DNA from: Lomentospora prolificans
Lineage: Eukaryota; Ascomycota; Sordariomycetes; Microascales; Microascaceae
DNA length: 64,000 nucleotides
Direction: 5' to 3'
Assembly: GCA_029532625.1 (NCBI GenBank)
Contig: JARFXM010000009.1
Coordinates: 3,782,001-3,846,000, forward strand
Positions within the stretch are counted from its first letter, which is position 1; the number at the start of each line of letters is the position of its first letter. The notes beneath the pieces were generated by a model that saw only the letters and a list, made by a program, of their open reading frames with translations, had not been told where the DNA came from and did not search any database. This document shows positions 21,301-34,700 of the stretch, piece by piece. The position numbers and the translations under genes are program-made.

Positions 21301-22174
21301 AGCCGTGTGATTGGACCTTGACGTGATCACCGATACCTTTCATCTGGTTCAAGCGCGTTTGCACCCACCGGAGTTCGATGCGAACTTTACCCACTTGAAG
21401 TCCCGAGACTCAGACTCACGGACGGAAGCCCAAAAGACAACGTTGTTTCGGCGCTGGATTATCTTTCGGACTCCTTGTAACGGAGAATCCCCAAGAGAAA
21501 GGTCCTTGGCAACATTTGCGCCGCATTCCCGCCTGGCGATCTTCATGCTTTCACCTCGCCATCAGCTTCCCCTGAGACACTTTGAAAGCCTTGCATTCCG
21601 AAGTGCGCCTACATGCACCCTGAGTTGGCATGCAGAAAGCGCGAAACGAAGCTCTCCTCAACGCAGCGCAACGACCAAGGACTTCTACCCCTTCTTGACA
21701 GTATTATCTTTGAACTCCGCTTCCTCGTCGTGTTCCGTTTCCGAACCCATCCTGTGCCAGCCTCTTCTCGCCGCAGGCTGTTTCGAAGTCCAAATCTTCC
21801 GCATTACCAACTGGTCCTCTACAGATCGCATCACTTGTTCTGCAACACACCACGGCTTCATTGCGCATGACGGAGGTCTAATTTATCCTTTGTAGGGGGG
21901 ATTCCAACTAGTATACGACGCGTCAGGTGGTGGGTGGAAAACCGCATTCGGTTAAACTTTCGACGGCTGCCCGCCTTCAATCTCGATTGTGCCGCTTAGC
22001 AAACAACCTGGAGAGATCTTGTCCCTTAGCCGAAGGCCAAATTCTTGATTCATCCGGACCACTCGACTTCACACCACCTCAAAAACGAAAGCTACCGTGC
22101 CAGAACTCGTCAACCAATCCACAGGCCCTCGCGCTAGTAGTCTTAAGTCCCGCTCGCGGGCTGTCCATTCGACA
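18391..22174. other. 3.8-kb divergent intergenic region, no supported gene
   Basis: The region lies between two genes transcribed outward. Short frames (for example 20327-20617 plus, 20262-20582 minus, 21311-21895 plus) show no family signature. The last 800 bp before the Ser-rich gene is probably its leader. A small intron in that leader cannot be excluded. Confidence 0.45.
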
Positions 22175-24914
22175 ATGCACCCCGGAACTACCTACCCCGA
22201 TGAACTCCAGCAACAGGCTTCCAACTCAACATCGGCGATGCCATACCCGCCCTTGCCCGCGTCGCCCACCCTCACGAATCCCGACATGATTTTACCCGAG
22301 TACGAACGTGCATCGTCCCCCGATCGGTCACAGTCTCCTCTGCACATGTGGAAACCCCCTTTGACACTGGCCGACATGCAATACCACATACCTTTACAAA
22401 ATGCTTTCCCAGCGGGGCCCATCACTCCTACTACTCCCATCATCTATGGGAATGGCACGATGCTCTCTGATATTGGCGAAGTCACCGAGGTTGAAAGTGC
22501 CGTGGGCGGCAATTCACAGCCGCCCTCTCCTAGTCGCTCCCATATCCGTAGTCACAACAGTAGCAGCGATGCTGCCCTACGATCCTCGCCGACAGCGGGA
22601 ACGGGAACGGCGGCGACTGCGACTTTGAATGCGAAGCAGTGGCGCAAAAGCACCGTACGCGAACGAAGCGATTCAATCGAGTCGACAAGCACTGTGACAA
22701 CTGCTGAGCGGCCCGCACCATTCGCCGACTTTGATGATGCGGTCAGCGTTGGGGATAGTAACTTTCAGGGGGATGACGAAGAGAGCGTAGCAGAATCTTT
22801 TGCAGATGATTCGTCTGTTCATTCCACCCGTTTACGGCATACAGGCAATGGAGGTGGACTGAACGAAGACAATAGGTTCTCCACGAGTTCGATAGGCCGA
22901 CGTGCTGAGCTCATTCTTGCCAACGCAAAGCGAAGACTGACGGTGAGTTCTCCCTTGTGACGTAGCTTCACTTCTAAACTTTTTCTCGGTGTACGCTCAC
23001 TGCATTGCCCCATGCTGATCTCCCATTTATCACTGTTAGACCATGGAAGGAAATTTATCGAGAGCTCGTAGCTCCCTTTATATCAACTCGGCCCACGAAT
23101 CTGATGGCTCGCTGTCTGCCCCGTCCCCACCCTTCGCAAACCCTAACGATGCATCGGGCGGACCGAATCCAACGGTGTTAAGAACAAGCCACTCCAGAAT
23201 GCCCAGTGATAACCTGCTGCCGATAGATACGAACACTAGTCCACCAAGTGCCTACCCACGTAGATCTGCTAGCGCCTTGGGCGCAGCTGGAGGTTATCGG
23301 CAGCCTTTGAATGGCTCTAAGAGCCTCGAGGCTCTAAAATTCGGGGCCCTTAAGTCACCACGTTTACTGTCTCTTGACCAGGCCGAGAATAATCTCGAAC
23401 CGCTGAGTGAAGACGGATCTAGCAGCGAACCGAAGTCTAGACGAACGAGTGCGCAACTTGATGGTTTCCTTAGCCCCACCTTCGGTCCGAACCCAGATCA
23501 TTCTGCCTCACGCCCCGGTTCTGCTGCGCAGATGCGAGAGCTCAAGGAACAGATGCTGGGATTGAAGGGTAAAATCTCGACTCTTCGCGAACAGGCTCGG
23601 GCTGATAGTCTGAAACGAAGAAGTCTGCAGAGTCTCCGCACGCCTAGCCCATTTACTCACGCCCGTATTGAGCAGTGGTATGCTGAACCTCAGCGGCCAG
23701 ACTCCGAGAAAGTCACGGCAACTGAGCAGGGCGAATCGAATGGCGAGGCATTTGACAACGAAGGTATGGCTGGGCAAAAACCTGGAGACGAAGTCAACCC
23801 AGATTCGATGCCCCACGCTAGTAAGGGCCTTGGACAGGTGGAAGAGGAGGCGTTCACGGTTTTCGGAACTTTCCCCGCGGCTCCAGACATGAGTGCCGTT
23901 AGGAATTCTGATTCACGCACGCTTGAAGAGATTGCGACAGAGGGAGTTGGTTCTGACGACAGTGATGATATGTGCACTGAGGACGGAATAGACCCCATTG
24001 ATGGCGATAACCCTTCGCGCCGGTCCATTAGCGGGTACACCAGCGAAAGTGGCGACTCCCTCTATCATGATGCTCACCAGACGCCTTTGTCTCACGAGGA
24101 TCGGGAAGATGCATTCGATTATGAACATTTCTTCCTGCATAGTGCTATGGGCACAATCAGCCAGCAACAATTCCAGCGAAGGGAGAGTGTGAGCTCTAAA
24201 AGTTCGGTTGAGACTACAAGAGGACCTATCACAACATCCAACGAGAAAGAACTTGGGCCCCGTCACCACACTAGAAAGGGAAGCGGCGACACCACTTCGA
24301 CTACCGACACGTTCGCCACCGCCGATGAAGGGAAGAACAGCCCAGAAGGCCTTACTGACGTGACGACGAACGCAGATGTCTCGGACGCCATGACTGCTCC
24401 CGAAATGGAATTGGATGGGTTGTCAGAGTTTGGCACAATGAGCCATGATGAGTACGTGAATGGCGGTCGTGTTAGGCGCCGTCATAACTCAGTTGTGTAT
24501 CGCCCAACTAGAACTAGCCTCCATCGACCCTCTGTCTCATCGTTCGAATCAACTGGCACAAATAGAAGCTTCCCCCTCGTTAATGTCAACAGCAAAGTGA
24601 AGATCAACGGTGGTATTTTGACACCACAAGGTTCGCCGGACCAAGAACTAAAGAATATCTCCGACACCCTCATGAATGAGACGGCAAGCATGTTCGACAA
24701 GGAGGGTATAGACGGCGGCGGTAATTCGGCGGTAGAGTTACTACATCGAGATGATCAACTCCTTGTACAGCGCTTGGTTGCTAGCTTGGGACGTTGCGTT
24801 CTCGGCCTCGGAGAGTCTGGTCGAGCGTCACCAGAACACAGGATGATGAGGAGGCGACTTGACGAAGCAAGGCGCATTCTTGAGGGTGGTGCTTCATCGA
24901 TGGCAGGGCAATGA
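22175..24914 (+). CDS. Large Ser-rich conserved-type hypothetical protein, two exons
   Basis: Exon 1 (22175-22942) starts MHPGTTYPDELQQQ; exon 2 is 23040-24914; total 880 residues. The 97-bp intron has donor GTGAGT and acceptor TTAG and joins in phase 0, giving KRRLT-TMEGNLSRARSSLY. Most of the protein is low-complexity, rich in Ser, Pro, Asp and Thr, with acidic patches such as DDEESVAESFADD. Ordered-looking blocks are SIGRRAELILANAKRRLT with the following helix, a coiled-coil candidate (MRELKEQMLGLKGKISTLRE, then ARADSLKRRSLQSLRTPSPF) and a C-terminal helical part (DDQLLVQRLVASLGRCVLGL to the end). I believe Aspergillus has orthologues without an assigned function, but do not recognise the family. 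A cortical or cytoskeletal scaffold would fit the composition, which is inference only. Confidence 0.82.
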
Positions 24915-25821
24915 GGCTCCCAGGGGAGCTTTCTCGAATTTAGGTGACTCCCTCAGTGTTGATTGTTGGGTGTGGTCGCTTGTTGTCACGGTATTCGCTA
25001 TATGCTGCGCCGAACCCAACTTTGACCATCCCACGTTTCTTATATTTCGGCGGCGTATAAGGCGGATATGGATGGTGGAAATTCATTATAGAATGGTGGT
25101 TTAATACCCAGTTAATACCCAGCCTACGGAGTCGATGGATGAAAAAAAGGCGGCTGTACTTGGTAGCCGAGCTACTATCTTGTTGTCATTCAAACATCTT
25201 AGCGTGTAGTCTAATATATTATGCCTTATGCTCTCAGCCGCAGGTGGTATTGTAACGACTGTTTCAAGCCTTGATGGCTTCTGTCAATTTCACCTAAATT
25301 CAAAGTTGCCTGGAAATGCCCACTAATGTCTCCGGAACCTAAACAGGGGGCCAACCAAGCCAGGCCTTGTTGGGTGGTTCAGTGGTTAGAATTGAGGTAT
25401 TGCTGGCCTAGCATGTAGTTTCAACAGTGAAAGTGCTTCAAATTATCGAGTTCATTGAAGAAATCCTGTAATCCAACCACAAGACGAGTCAAAGGCATCA
25501 ATTAATTAGGGTGTCTATACGAAGTGTAATACCTCAAGTAACCACATCAGATTCTGGGTATCTTTGACACACTGTGACGCTGATAGTACCTAGTGGGGTT
25601 AATAAGTCACGTGAGCAAGCTATCGCAACCACGACTCCCAATCACCCTAGCCTTGTCCAGTCTGGTGGTTCGAAGCTTGGATCTTCCCCGGCTGGCGGAG
25701 GGGCTGAGAGCACGGTTACCCCACTACCCATTGGTCGTGGTGACCTGCGAACATCTTCAGGCTGTCATCTACCACCCACCACCTTTTCATCTAGACCAAA
25801 TCGACCATACACGTCGCCAAC
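24915..25821. other. Intergenic region with an 11-bp tandem duplication and a tRNA D-arm-like fragment
   Basis: About 0.9 kb separates the Ser-rich gene from ARC35. TTAATACCCAG is repeated exactly at 25101-25111 and 25112-25122. The stretch 25371-25395 contains GGTTCAGTGGTTAGAAT, which matches the D arm of a tRNA-Gly, but no anticodon arm or T arm follows. Confidence 0.6.
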
Positions 25822-27021
25822 ATGCTTCTCTTAGACTACCAAAACGTCTTGATTCAATCGATTCTGACCGAGAGGTTTTCCGGGTTCGCTCTTAACTCGC
25901 TCCTCATCCCGCTCCCTCATTGCCAAAATACCCCAAGCTGACGAAGCCAACATAGGGCTCCTCCGGCGACAATCGATCAAACCGTTTCGGACTTTGATGG
26001 CGTCCTCTTCCACATCTCTACGCCTGAAGCTAAGACTAAGATCGTGCTATCTATACAGATCAGATGCTTTAAGGACCTCGTAAGGTACGGAGCTGAGCAG
26101 GTGCTCCAAAGGGAATATGGACAGTACGTCATTCCGCCAGAGCCGGGGTATGACTTTTCCGTGATGGTCGATCTTGAGGACCTTCCTGAGGAGAAGGGTG
26201 AGTCTCCATTTCAAGTGTTCCTACACTGGCCCTCAGTCAAATAACCCATCTTTCTAGAAGCCCGAGACGAGCTAGTAATGAAAATGGCTTTGTTGAAACG
26301 CAACGCAATGGCCGCACCTTTTGAACAAGCCTATCAAGAGCATTACAAACTTAGGGAGGAGGCATCAAAGTATACCTCGGAAGAGGCACCCCAGGGTGTC
26401 CGAGAAGGGGGTGAAGTTATGTCGATCCACTACCGTGAAGAGGAAGCAATATACGTCAAGGCTAGTCATGACAGGGTGACGGTGATTTTCAGCACCGTTT
26501 TCCGCGAGGAGACTGATCGTGTGTTTGGGAAAGTCTTTATCCAGGAATTTGTGGACGCCCGTAGGAGAGCAATCCAGAATGCCCCCCAAGTGCTATTCCG
26601 GAACGACCCCCCCCTGGAACTACAAGGCGTCCCTGGCGTGGTCAACTCTGGCACCGGAGAGATAGGCTACGTCACTTTCGGTATGTTTTAACAGAACGCA
26701 CGGTGATATTCAGGTATATACTAACGTTGTTTAGTTCTTTTCCCTCGCCACCTTACTCCTCAGCGTATGCCTGAAGTTATATCCCATATACAGACCTTCC
26801 GTGATTACTTCCACTACCACATCAAAGCTTCCAAGGCCTATATCCATTCCCGAATGAGGAAACGAACGGCTGATTTCCTTCAAGGTATGCGATCTCCCCT
26901 CTCTAGAAGGGCTGCTGGCATTCGTTAACGGTACATTTTAGTTCTCCGACGAGCGAGGCCAGACAACGAAGACAAGGAGCGCAAGACAGCGAGCGGAAGA
27001 ACCTTTAAGGTCCAAGGCTGA
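25822..27021 (+). CDS. ARC35: Arp2/3 complex subunit 2 (ARPC2/Arc35), five exons
   Basis: Exons are 25822-25883, 25956-26197, 26258-26680, 26735-26884 and 26942-27021, giving 318 residues, the usual length for fungal ARPC2. Landmarks in order are MLLLDYQNVLIQSILTERFS, APPATIDQTVSDFDG, TPEAKTKIVLSIQIRCFKDL, PPEPGYDFSVMVDLEDLP, LLKRNAMAAPFEQAY, VTVIFSTVFREETDRVFGKV, QEFVDARR, GYVTFVLFPRHL and the C-terminal helix FRDYFHYHIKASKAYIHSRM. Introns are 72, 60, 54 and 57 bp; the first uses the rarer donor GTTCGC, the others GTGAGT or GTATG-type. ARPC2 with ARPC4 forms the core of the Arp2/3 complex, which nucleates branched actin at endocytic patches. All parts of the fold appear to be present, so I expect an active gene. 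Confidence 0.94.
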
Positions 27022-27759
27022 GTCATCTTGCGTGGCTCGTAGCCGGGAGATTGCCTGTGGTTAGTGTTAGATACTGGCAAGGAACATTTACTCGTCGGGT
27101 GAGGGTTTGTACGCCCTTCCTATCGGGGTGGATCTCGGCATAGCTTCGTGTTTTGCGCATAATGTTTATGAATATACGAAAAATTGTATCCAATTCTATC
27201 GGGAATATCGAAGTTTTATGCGATATCTACGCATTACATGCTATCAATTGACTGCGCAGTACCTCGTTGCTCAGGGAGGGGTCGATCAACTGCAAATAGG
27301 ATGTCCAGAGCCCAGCCAGTCCTTGATTGGGATTTGGTAGTGATTAGACATGTTACACTGCTATACAGGCGCCCTGTGCTACTGGAAGCGGCGGTATCAT
27401 ATCAGCGGTACACAGCCTGGGGGTGCGGCGACCCCGGACCGGCACGTACATCTTGCCTCTCACCACCTGATGACGGAACGAAGCGCGCTGGACCATATCT
27501 AGGCTTAACCCACTCTAATAACATAGGCTCTCTGCGCAAGGAGACAGCCTAGATCTCCAGCAAATTGGGCCCAGATACCGGACCTAATGCTTGAGACCAC
27601 GCATTTTAAATGGAGAGGGACAGCGGAAAAATCGAGCCAGCGGTCGTAGAAACGGCAAAGAAAGCGGTGGGCGTTGCGCCAGCAAATCGTCTAGCATGTG
27701 AGGACTGCATTCAAATACCTTTATTCCAGAATGGGGCTGGTTATGGTGAGAGCGATTCT
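27022..27759. other. Downstream of ARC35, no gene seen
   Basis: AT-rich near 27160-27260. Short frames only, none recognisable. Confidence 0.4.
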
Positions 27760-28172
27760 TGATAAGTCATCGTAGGAAGGTGATGATGGATTGCTACGGG
27801 GACGTGTCCATTGACGACGTTGCCCCGCGATCTACTCCCGGTTTCATACATGCAGTCATTTTGGCCTTTTATCTATGCCGTGCTGATCAAGCCTTGATGC
27901 CCCGGGCATGCCTTCGGAGACCTAGAAAAAAATTACTGGAGCAACCATGGCTGACTGCTAGGTTTCTAAGCCCAGTGTCGCCGATTTTGGTTGAAACTGG
28001 CCTTTGTTTATACTCCTTATGCCATTATCGATAAGCAGATCAGAGCTATAGGAACAGCAAACCCGGAATAAAGGCGGACAAGAAAATTTGGTGCCTCCGC
28101 GGTCGACGGGATGTTAGAGCTAGAAGGTAACCTGGCTCGCAAGATCCATGGGTGCGAAACTTCGAATGACAT
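27760..28172 (-). pseudogene. Probable relic of an EBP/EXPERA-domain protein
   Basis: Read on the minus strand from the ATG at 28172, MSFEVSHPWILRARLPSS is followed by a hydrophobic segment LVRLYSGFAVPIALICLSIM and a stop at 28017. This resembles the HPY...P start and first membrane helix of fungal emopamil-binding-protein relatives. Beyond the stop and in another frame comes GDTGLRNLAVSHGCSSNFFL, which aligns without gaps to the family pattern GDxL....V..GC...FFEGYF. MPG and TACM follow further on, where the family has MPG.Q and LCME. In-frame stops and a frame change show it is broken. EXPERA proteins act on sterols or related lipids; this copy cannot. I am moderately sure of the family and surer that no intact gene exists here. 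Confidence 0.45.
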
Positions 28173-31100
28173 GATGGACGTGGTTTGTATCGCCGGCCTC
28201 CACGGAGCGCTGTAAAGATAGAAGATATGTCGGAGCTGGTCTTGTGTCCCGACGTCAAGTGGCAAGCAAGACAGGAGTACAATGTGTCTCTAGGACTCCG
28301 TTAGATTAGTTATCGAGTGGTACAATAGTAAGATCTGCGTGGTCACTATTCAAGACAAAGTCTGGCGTGAAGGCTTGGTGGGGGAGCCAGCGAAAGGTAG
28401 GTTGTCAAAGATCGGTTGCGCTCACGCACCTCCCTTGCCCATGACGCGACTGCCGGATCGACTTCGACCAGAACCCAGTGCTTAGTAAAGCCGGCGGAGG
28501 AACATTTGAACGCTGGCTGGCTGGCTATTACGTAGACAGCTGGGATAATACCCACTAAACGGGCTGTCTTGATCGTCTCAGGGCGGGCCGGCCTAGATGG
28601 TTGGGAAGAAGCAAGACAGAGAGACAGTGTTCACATCAATGGAATAGCGACAGGACACACTCATGGTCTATATTATGCGGGGTGTTTATGCGAAGTGCAA
28701 GGCGCCTGGCTGCCACATACCCCCTCTCTCTCTCAAGCACTGAGACGGCCTGCTATGGGAATCGAAGTGGTGCTGTTTGAGCAAATTTTTGACGGTTAGG
28801 GTTCCGAGGCTGTGGTCGGTGGGACGGCTGCTCACGACTACGGCGACGCGCGCGCTCAACCGAATAGGCTACTCGACGGGACGGAAGGCCTGAAGCGTAC
28901 GGATCCGCGAAAGACAAGGTAAAAGGAGGAGGACAGCATGCTCAAGACTTAACGCCCTGATCGTTGCGAGCTTTGGGTAGTATCCATTGAGATACTCAAT
29001 GTTCATAATCTTGATAGACGTGCGTGCACACCGCCGCCTTGGTAGAGCATCTTGGGTGTTGCTTATTATCTGGGTTGGAGTGACGCTTCCCCTGAAACCT
29101 ACATGGCGCTTGCTGTGTCTAACTAGCAGGAGGCACTGTGTTTGTGTTTGTGAGAAGTGGAGAGGGAGGTGCTGTGCATGGGCAACTCGTATACAGAAAG
29201 CAGCATTGATCAAAAGAAGAGAGAGCTTGCCTTCCTAGATTGGATCATTTCGAAAGTCACTGCAGATGCATGCTGCAAGGGCAGTGGAGAATTGGATGAA
29301 CAAATTGGTTCATAGGGGCGCTGATTGGTAGTCTTGCCTAGGATCCCAGCCACACACCAGCACCGAGGCGAATTGAGTAGTGATTTCGTTTGGGATGGCG
29401 GGGACCAGGGGTTTCCCTTGCTCTATCTGGGCAAAGCGGTGGGAAATACTGGCCAGGATAGCCAGTCTGAGAGAAACCAGCCTACTTGCTCTGTTATCCT
29501 CTCATTTTTCTTCGCTGCTAATTCTAGAAAGAGGGTTCTCGCCTCGGTCTTTTTGTCTTTTGAGTCGTGCCCTCTGCCTCCATTCTCTTCGTTTGCTTCA
29601 TTATCTATATTCTGTTTTTCCCCCCCAGTCACTCATTTCTGCCCTTTGATGGCTGGTTGCAGCGGGGCGTGGTGTCCTTTGTCTCTAGTGCATCAAGATC
29701 GCTCTTTTTTTCAGTCAGAAACTTGTGTCATCTGTCGCTCTCTTACCATACACTCGCGGGCCTAGGCTGTCCTCACAAGCTGGCTAACTGTCCTTCCTTT
29801 CCGATTCTTTCTTGGTGAGATCTTCCATCCTCTCTAGGGGTCCATTTAACCCAGCAGGCGAGCGCCACCCTCCAGGGCATGCACTGATCTGTCTATAGAT
29901 CGAACCCCTCGAGGGAAATTCTTACCGTCCTTCGCCGTAGCCCCATTACGATAACATCGCATCATTTGGCGCACAGGGTGCCGTTACGCCCGTCGTATCG
30001 ACCACGACAACGTTCTCTACACTCGCTCTCCCGTATTTACCTTGATGCGACAAAATTTAGGCTCTACCATTCAGCAACGTTGACGTTACTATATCCAATC
30101 AGGAACTTTTGCGCAATCAACCTGTTGTTAGCGAGTTCCTCAAGACGTTGGGGATTTTGGGTTCTTGGAAGGGACAAAAAAGCAGGAAAAAGAGAGAGGG
30201 ACGAAAATCCGCATTCGAGTCAGAATTGCTCTTGCAATTCGAGATAAAAGCGTCGCCGTCTTATTGTGGCTTGTTGCTGGAACTGTGCATCCCGCCCGGC
30301 TTTCTGTCTTGGTCGTGACGGGCCACCACATTCCCATCTGCGCGACCGTGCAAATCTATTGGCCAAACGGCAGCAACGCTTGAAATTAGCGGACAGTTTT
30401 GTGTGGCCAGCATCGTCCGACACTGGGGCGAATCTCAGATCCACTGCTGGCCAAGTGTCACTCAGATTCCCACGTCGTCCCGGCCAAGACCGTTTGGTGT
30501 GTTGCTCCAGATCAATTAAAACAATTAAATTGAGAAGAAAAAAGAACGGTAAGTGGGCATACTTGTCTCGGGGAGAAAGACATGTCACTGTCATCCATGT
30601 CTCTCTGGGATTTCTTTTAGTACTTTTGTCACTTCGGTCGACATTTATCTTTGCAGTTTTTCCCCTGCCTCGCCGAGCACGTTGCCTCTTCATACCATTC
30701 CTGTCCCCGACCATTTCTCTCACCCTCAACGTTGCCCCTGTCCTGGTCTGGTCCAGTTCTGAGGGCGATCCGATCGAAGGTACAAGAGGCCGAAGCCAAG
30801 TATGGCGGGCACTACCCTGTCCTTGATCTGACGAACCAGGTTGGCCCCGTGTTTTGCGTTTCGCGACCGACAGGATCCGAGACAGGAACGGGTGCCCCAA
30901 GGTCGGGCCTAGCTGGCTACCACACCCAACACTACCCAGCGCCGCTTAGGCACAACCCCTCAGCCAGCACTACCTGGTGGTACCACGTTTCCTTGCTCTT
31001 TGGGCTTCCCTACCACAGTCCCCTTGGATATGGATGCTCCACCAACCCACTAATACGCAACAATCATCATCCGAGCCATGCCCCGTACACCACCGTACTG

Positions 31101-31761
31101 ACACTGACCTGGGCCAGATCTATTTCGATTCCCAAGCGCCGTTTGGTTCCTTGGACCGTCAAAACTCTATTCTCCCCAAAACACCCGTTCCCCCTACTCT
31201 TCAATCCGATCGCATCTTCTACTCCGTCTTCACTGAAGGCGACCCTTCGTTCCGCCTCGTGCAATTACTTCAACGAGTTCAGCGCGGCGGATATGGGCAA
31301 TAATTAATTCCAGCCATCGCCGTCGCATTTTCACAATTTTTTTTTTATCGAACAATAGTCAGGCTCCGCCCTCGTTTTGCCTGTTTCTTCTTCCAACGAC
31401 AATCTCCGACTCGATTTTCGCCTTCCCGCGAAGCCATTTTTTCTTCTGCAAACCAGAGCGACGTTTCGCTCGTGCCTTCTCGATTTTATTACCAGTGTTG
31501 TTGATACCCTCGCGCTTCGCAAGTGCGCGACTTACCTCCGCGACCGAACCACCTCCAGAATACGAAACAGCCCGCCAGACGGGTTAGACTCGCGACTCCT
31601 CGATCGATCAATGAAATAGAACGAGTACTCTTCGATTCGCGCCAAATGCTTCCAAAACACTCAGATCACCATTCTCGTGTTGCCTTTTTATCCCTGTTTT
31701 GGTGAAGAATCATTCAACGTCGAATCGCAAACGTCCGATTTCCCAGATCAGAACCGGTACA
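28173..31761. other. Upstream region of RAX2, no supported gene
   Basis: About 3.6 kb. The stretch 29480-29640 and the last 450 bp are CT-rich on the plus strand, the latter fitting the leader of RAX2. Frames such as 30220-30900 (minus) and 30651-31307 (plus) are long but overlap on opposite strands and have no family features. Confidence 0.45.
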
Positions 31762-34700
31762 ATGGCTTCGCCATCGCGGCGCCCTTTCCGGAGGGCGCGT
31801 CGCCACGAACCCCCTCTCTCATTTTCCACAGCGCTCCTCTCAATGATGACTCTTGCACCATCGATATCGCACGCGTTAAACATCACACCCGCTCCACCCG
31901 CAAATATCGATTTCTCTCGCCTCGGTAGGGTAGGCGTTGCCGGTGATTTCACTGGCATCTCACTCTATGAATTCGAGGGCCAAAACGAGAGCTCGTTCAC
32001 GAACAATGGAAGTGAATCCCTCCTGACTCAATTGCCCAACAGCGCCTTTGCCTCACTCGTGTCGACCGACGCCTCCATTCGAACCATGTGCACATTCACA
32101 AGAAGTAATGGCGATGCTGCTGGTGTGCTGTTAGGAGGCAACTTCACGAGTCTCAACGGCCAAAAATCGCAGGCCATCGCTCGATACGACCCTGATACCG
32201 GCGAAATTACTCCTCTAGATGGTCTGGAAGGGCAAGTCAACGCCCTATTCTGTGACCGGGATACCGACAGGGTTTACGTTGGGGGCAACTTCAAGAAGGA
32301 CGACTCCACGAACGCCATTGCGTGGAATGAGGATGACGGTTGGGTCAGCCTTCCATTTACCGGTTTCAACGGGCCGGTCTCGTCTATCGCAAAGGCCTCG
32401 AATGGCCATATCATATTCGGCGGCTCTTTCACGGGCATTGGCAATGCTACATCACCCACCACTCCAGACGACCAAGTTATCAACATTTCTGATGCCGAGA
32501 TTAGCGCCGGGCTAAGCAGCACTGCCACAGGTTTCAGTGATCCTCGCAATATCATCTGCAAGACCGATGGCGCTGACGGACCCGGAAACACCTGGCTTCT
32601 CGCCGACAACTCGCCAGGATTTTGGCAGGCGGATTTCGACTTTGGTTTCCGGCCAACGAAACTAAGGCTGTGGAATACTCGGCAGGATGGCCGTGGGACA
32701 AAGACTTGGCGCTTTACCGTCATTCCTGATAATGGCATTCTCAACTTTACCTATATTGACCCTGCTACGGGCCAAAACTCGTCTTGCACCAACCAATGCC
32801 CTTTGAGCAACGACCCCGAAGTCCCGTTCCAGGATTTCCATTTTGTCAACTCTGTTGGAATGAGCAGCTTTAGGATTGATATCTCCGAATTCTATGGTAC
32901 CGGTGGCGGCTTGAATGGCATTCAGATGTTCGGAGATGATATCTTCTCTTACGCAATCAACCGGTTCAATGAGCCTGCGTGCGCGGGACTTAGTACCGCA
33001 TCATCAGCAACGGCAACAGGCCCATGGGAAGAAGTACCTTCGGCCCAAAGCAGTTCCATGTATCTCTCCGCACGGCTTTCTGCCCCCATCACCGAGGACT
33101 CGGCCTCTATTGTATTTTTCCCTGATATCAGGGAGTCTGGCAACTACTCGGTCAATATGTACACGCCCGGTTGCATTGGTGACGGCACTTGCGCCTCCAG
33201 GGGCCAGGTTAATATTACGGGTGTTATGTCTAGCAACAATCGCATTTCATTCTCGACCTCGCTCTTCCAGACGAACAACTTTGATAAATACGATCAAATC
33301 TACTTCGGCTTCGTCGACGCGACCTCATCGTCCTTCCGACCTAGCGTGACTATCACGCCTCTCGCCGGCCAGAACCTCGATGAAATGGTTTTTGTCGCAC
33401 AGCGGGTCGGCTTTAGCCTGATCAACTCGACAGGTGGACTAAATGGTCTCTTCGACTACGACCCCACTTTGACCGAAGTCCAAACCTCTGATATCCAATC
33501 ATCCGCCATCAACAAGCTCGGCTCCGACTTCTCGGGTGGATCTGTGGTGTCTTCTCTTGCTACGGCAGGAGACGTGCTCTTTGTAGGAGGTGAGCTGTCA
33601 TCCCGTGATGTCCAGAACATCGTTTCTATTAATACCGCCAATGATCGTGTCGCCACGCTCGGGGGTGGTCTCGACGGAACTGTCAACTCCATGCTTCTCG
33701 CCAACTCCACAATCTATGTCGGTGGACAGTTCAGTGGTGCGGTGAGAAATGTCCCAGGACTCAGCAATGTCGCGTCTTACGATACGGAACGCGACGTATG
33801 GACCGCTCTCGGTGCTGGTGTGAATGGGGCGATCCAAGATGTCGTTGCAATGCAGCTTAATCTCACTGCCGACAACCCTGAAACCGTCATCACCTTCACT
33901 GGCGACTTCACTGAATGCGTAGCATTTGATGGCAACCCAACCTCTCGGGTTGCAGGGCTTGCTATCTGGGTTCCATCTCGGAATAATTGGCTCCAAAATC
34001 TCGACCAAACTGTCCCCGGCTACAGCGGAGCTCTCACCGCGTCGATTCTCGACCTGCCGGATGGCGGCTCTCTCTATGCGGGGTCCTTGTCATCCTCACA
34101 GGTGAGCGCAAGCGGGGCCGCCTCTCTCACAGATGGAAACCTGAACCGTTTCCCCGTCGATATCGCCTCTGGCTCCGAGTCCGAGTCGTCACCAACCATT
34201 AGCCGCCGCGCTCTCCTCTCCGACGGCGAGGTATCGGGCGTCGTAGCTGGTGCATTTTACGAAACTGATGGTCGTAACGTTACAGTACTTGCTGGCCAAT
34301 TTTCTGCCCAAGTTTCCGACGGCTCAATCGTCAAAAATCTGGTCCTTATAGATGGGGCTGACAATGACAGTGTCAGTGGGCTCGGATCTGCCATCAACGA
34401 CAACTCCACTTTCACCGCTGTCGCTGTTGGGGGCGATGTCATGTATGCTGGTGGCTCGGTGACCGGCGTTGTCGACGGAGACGAAATCCATGGCATTGTT
34501 GCGTATAACTTGGCCACAAAATCTTTTGCCGACCAACCTCCGGCCATCTCTGGGGACAACGCAACCGTACTGTCGATTGCGATACAGCCGCAGACAGGTC
34601 TAGTTTTTGTCGGAGGGTCTTTTAGTCAAGCTGGATCTCTACCTTGCTCGGGCATATGTGTCTACAACGCTGAGCAAGCGCAATGGCAACAACCTGGCGT

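Noticed and set aside
30220..30900. 226-codon minus-strand frame upstream of RAX2
   Set aside because: It overlaps two long plus-strand frames (30266-30826 and 30651-31307), is rich in Arg and Ser and has no family motif, so it is chance openness in GC-balanced DNA.
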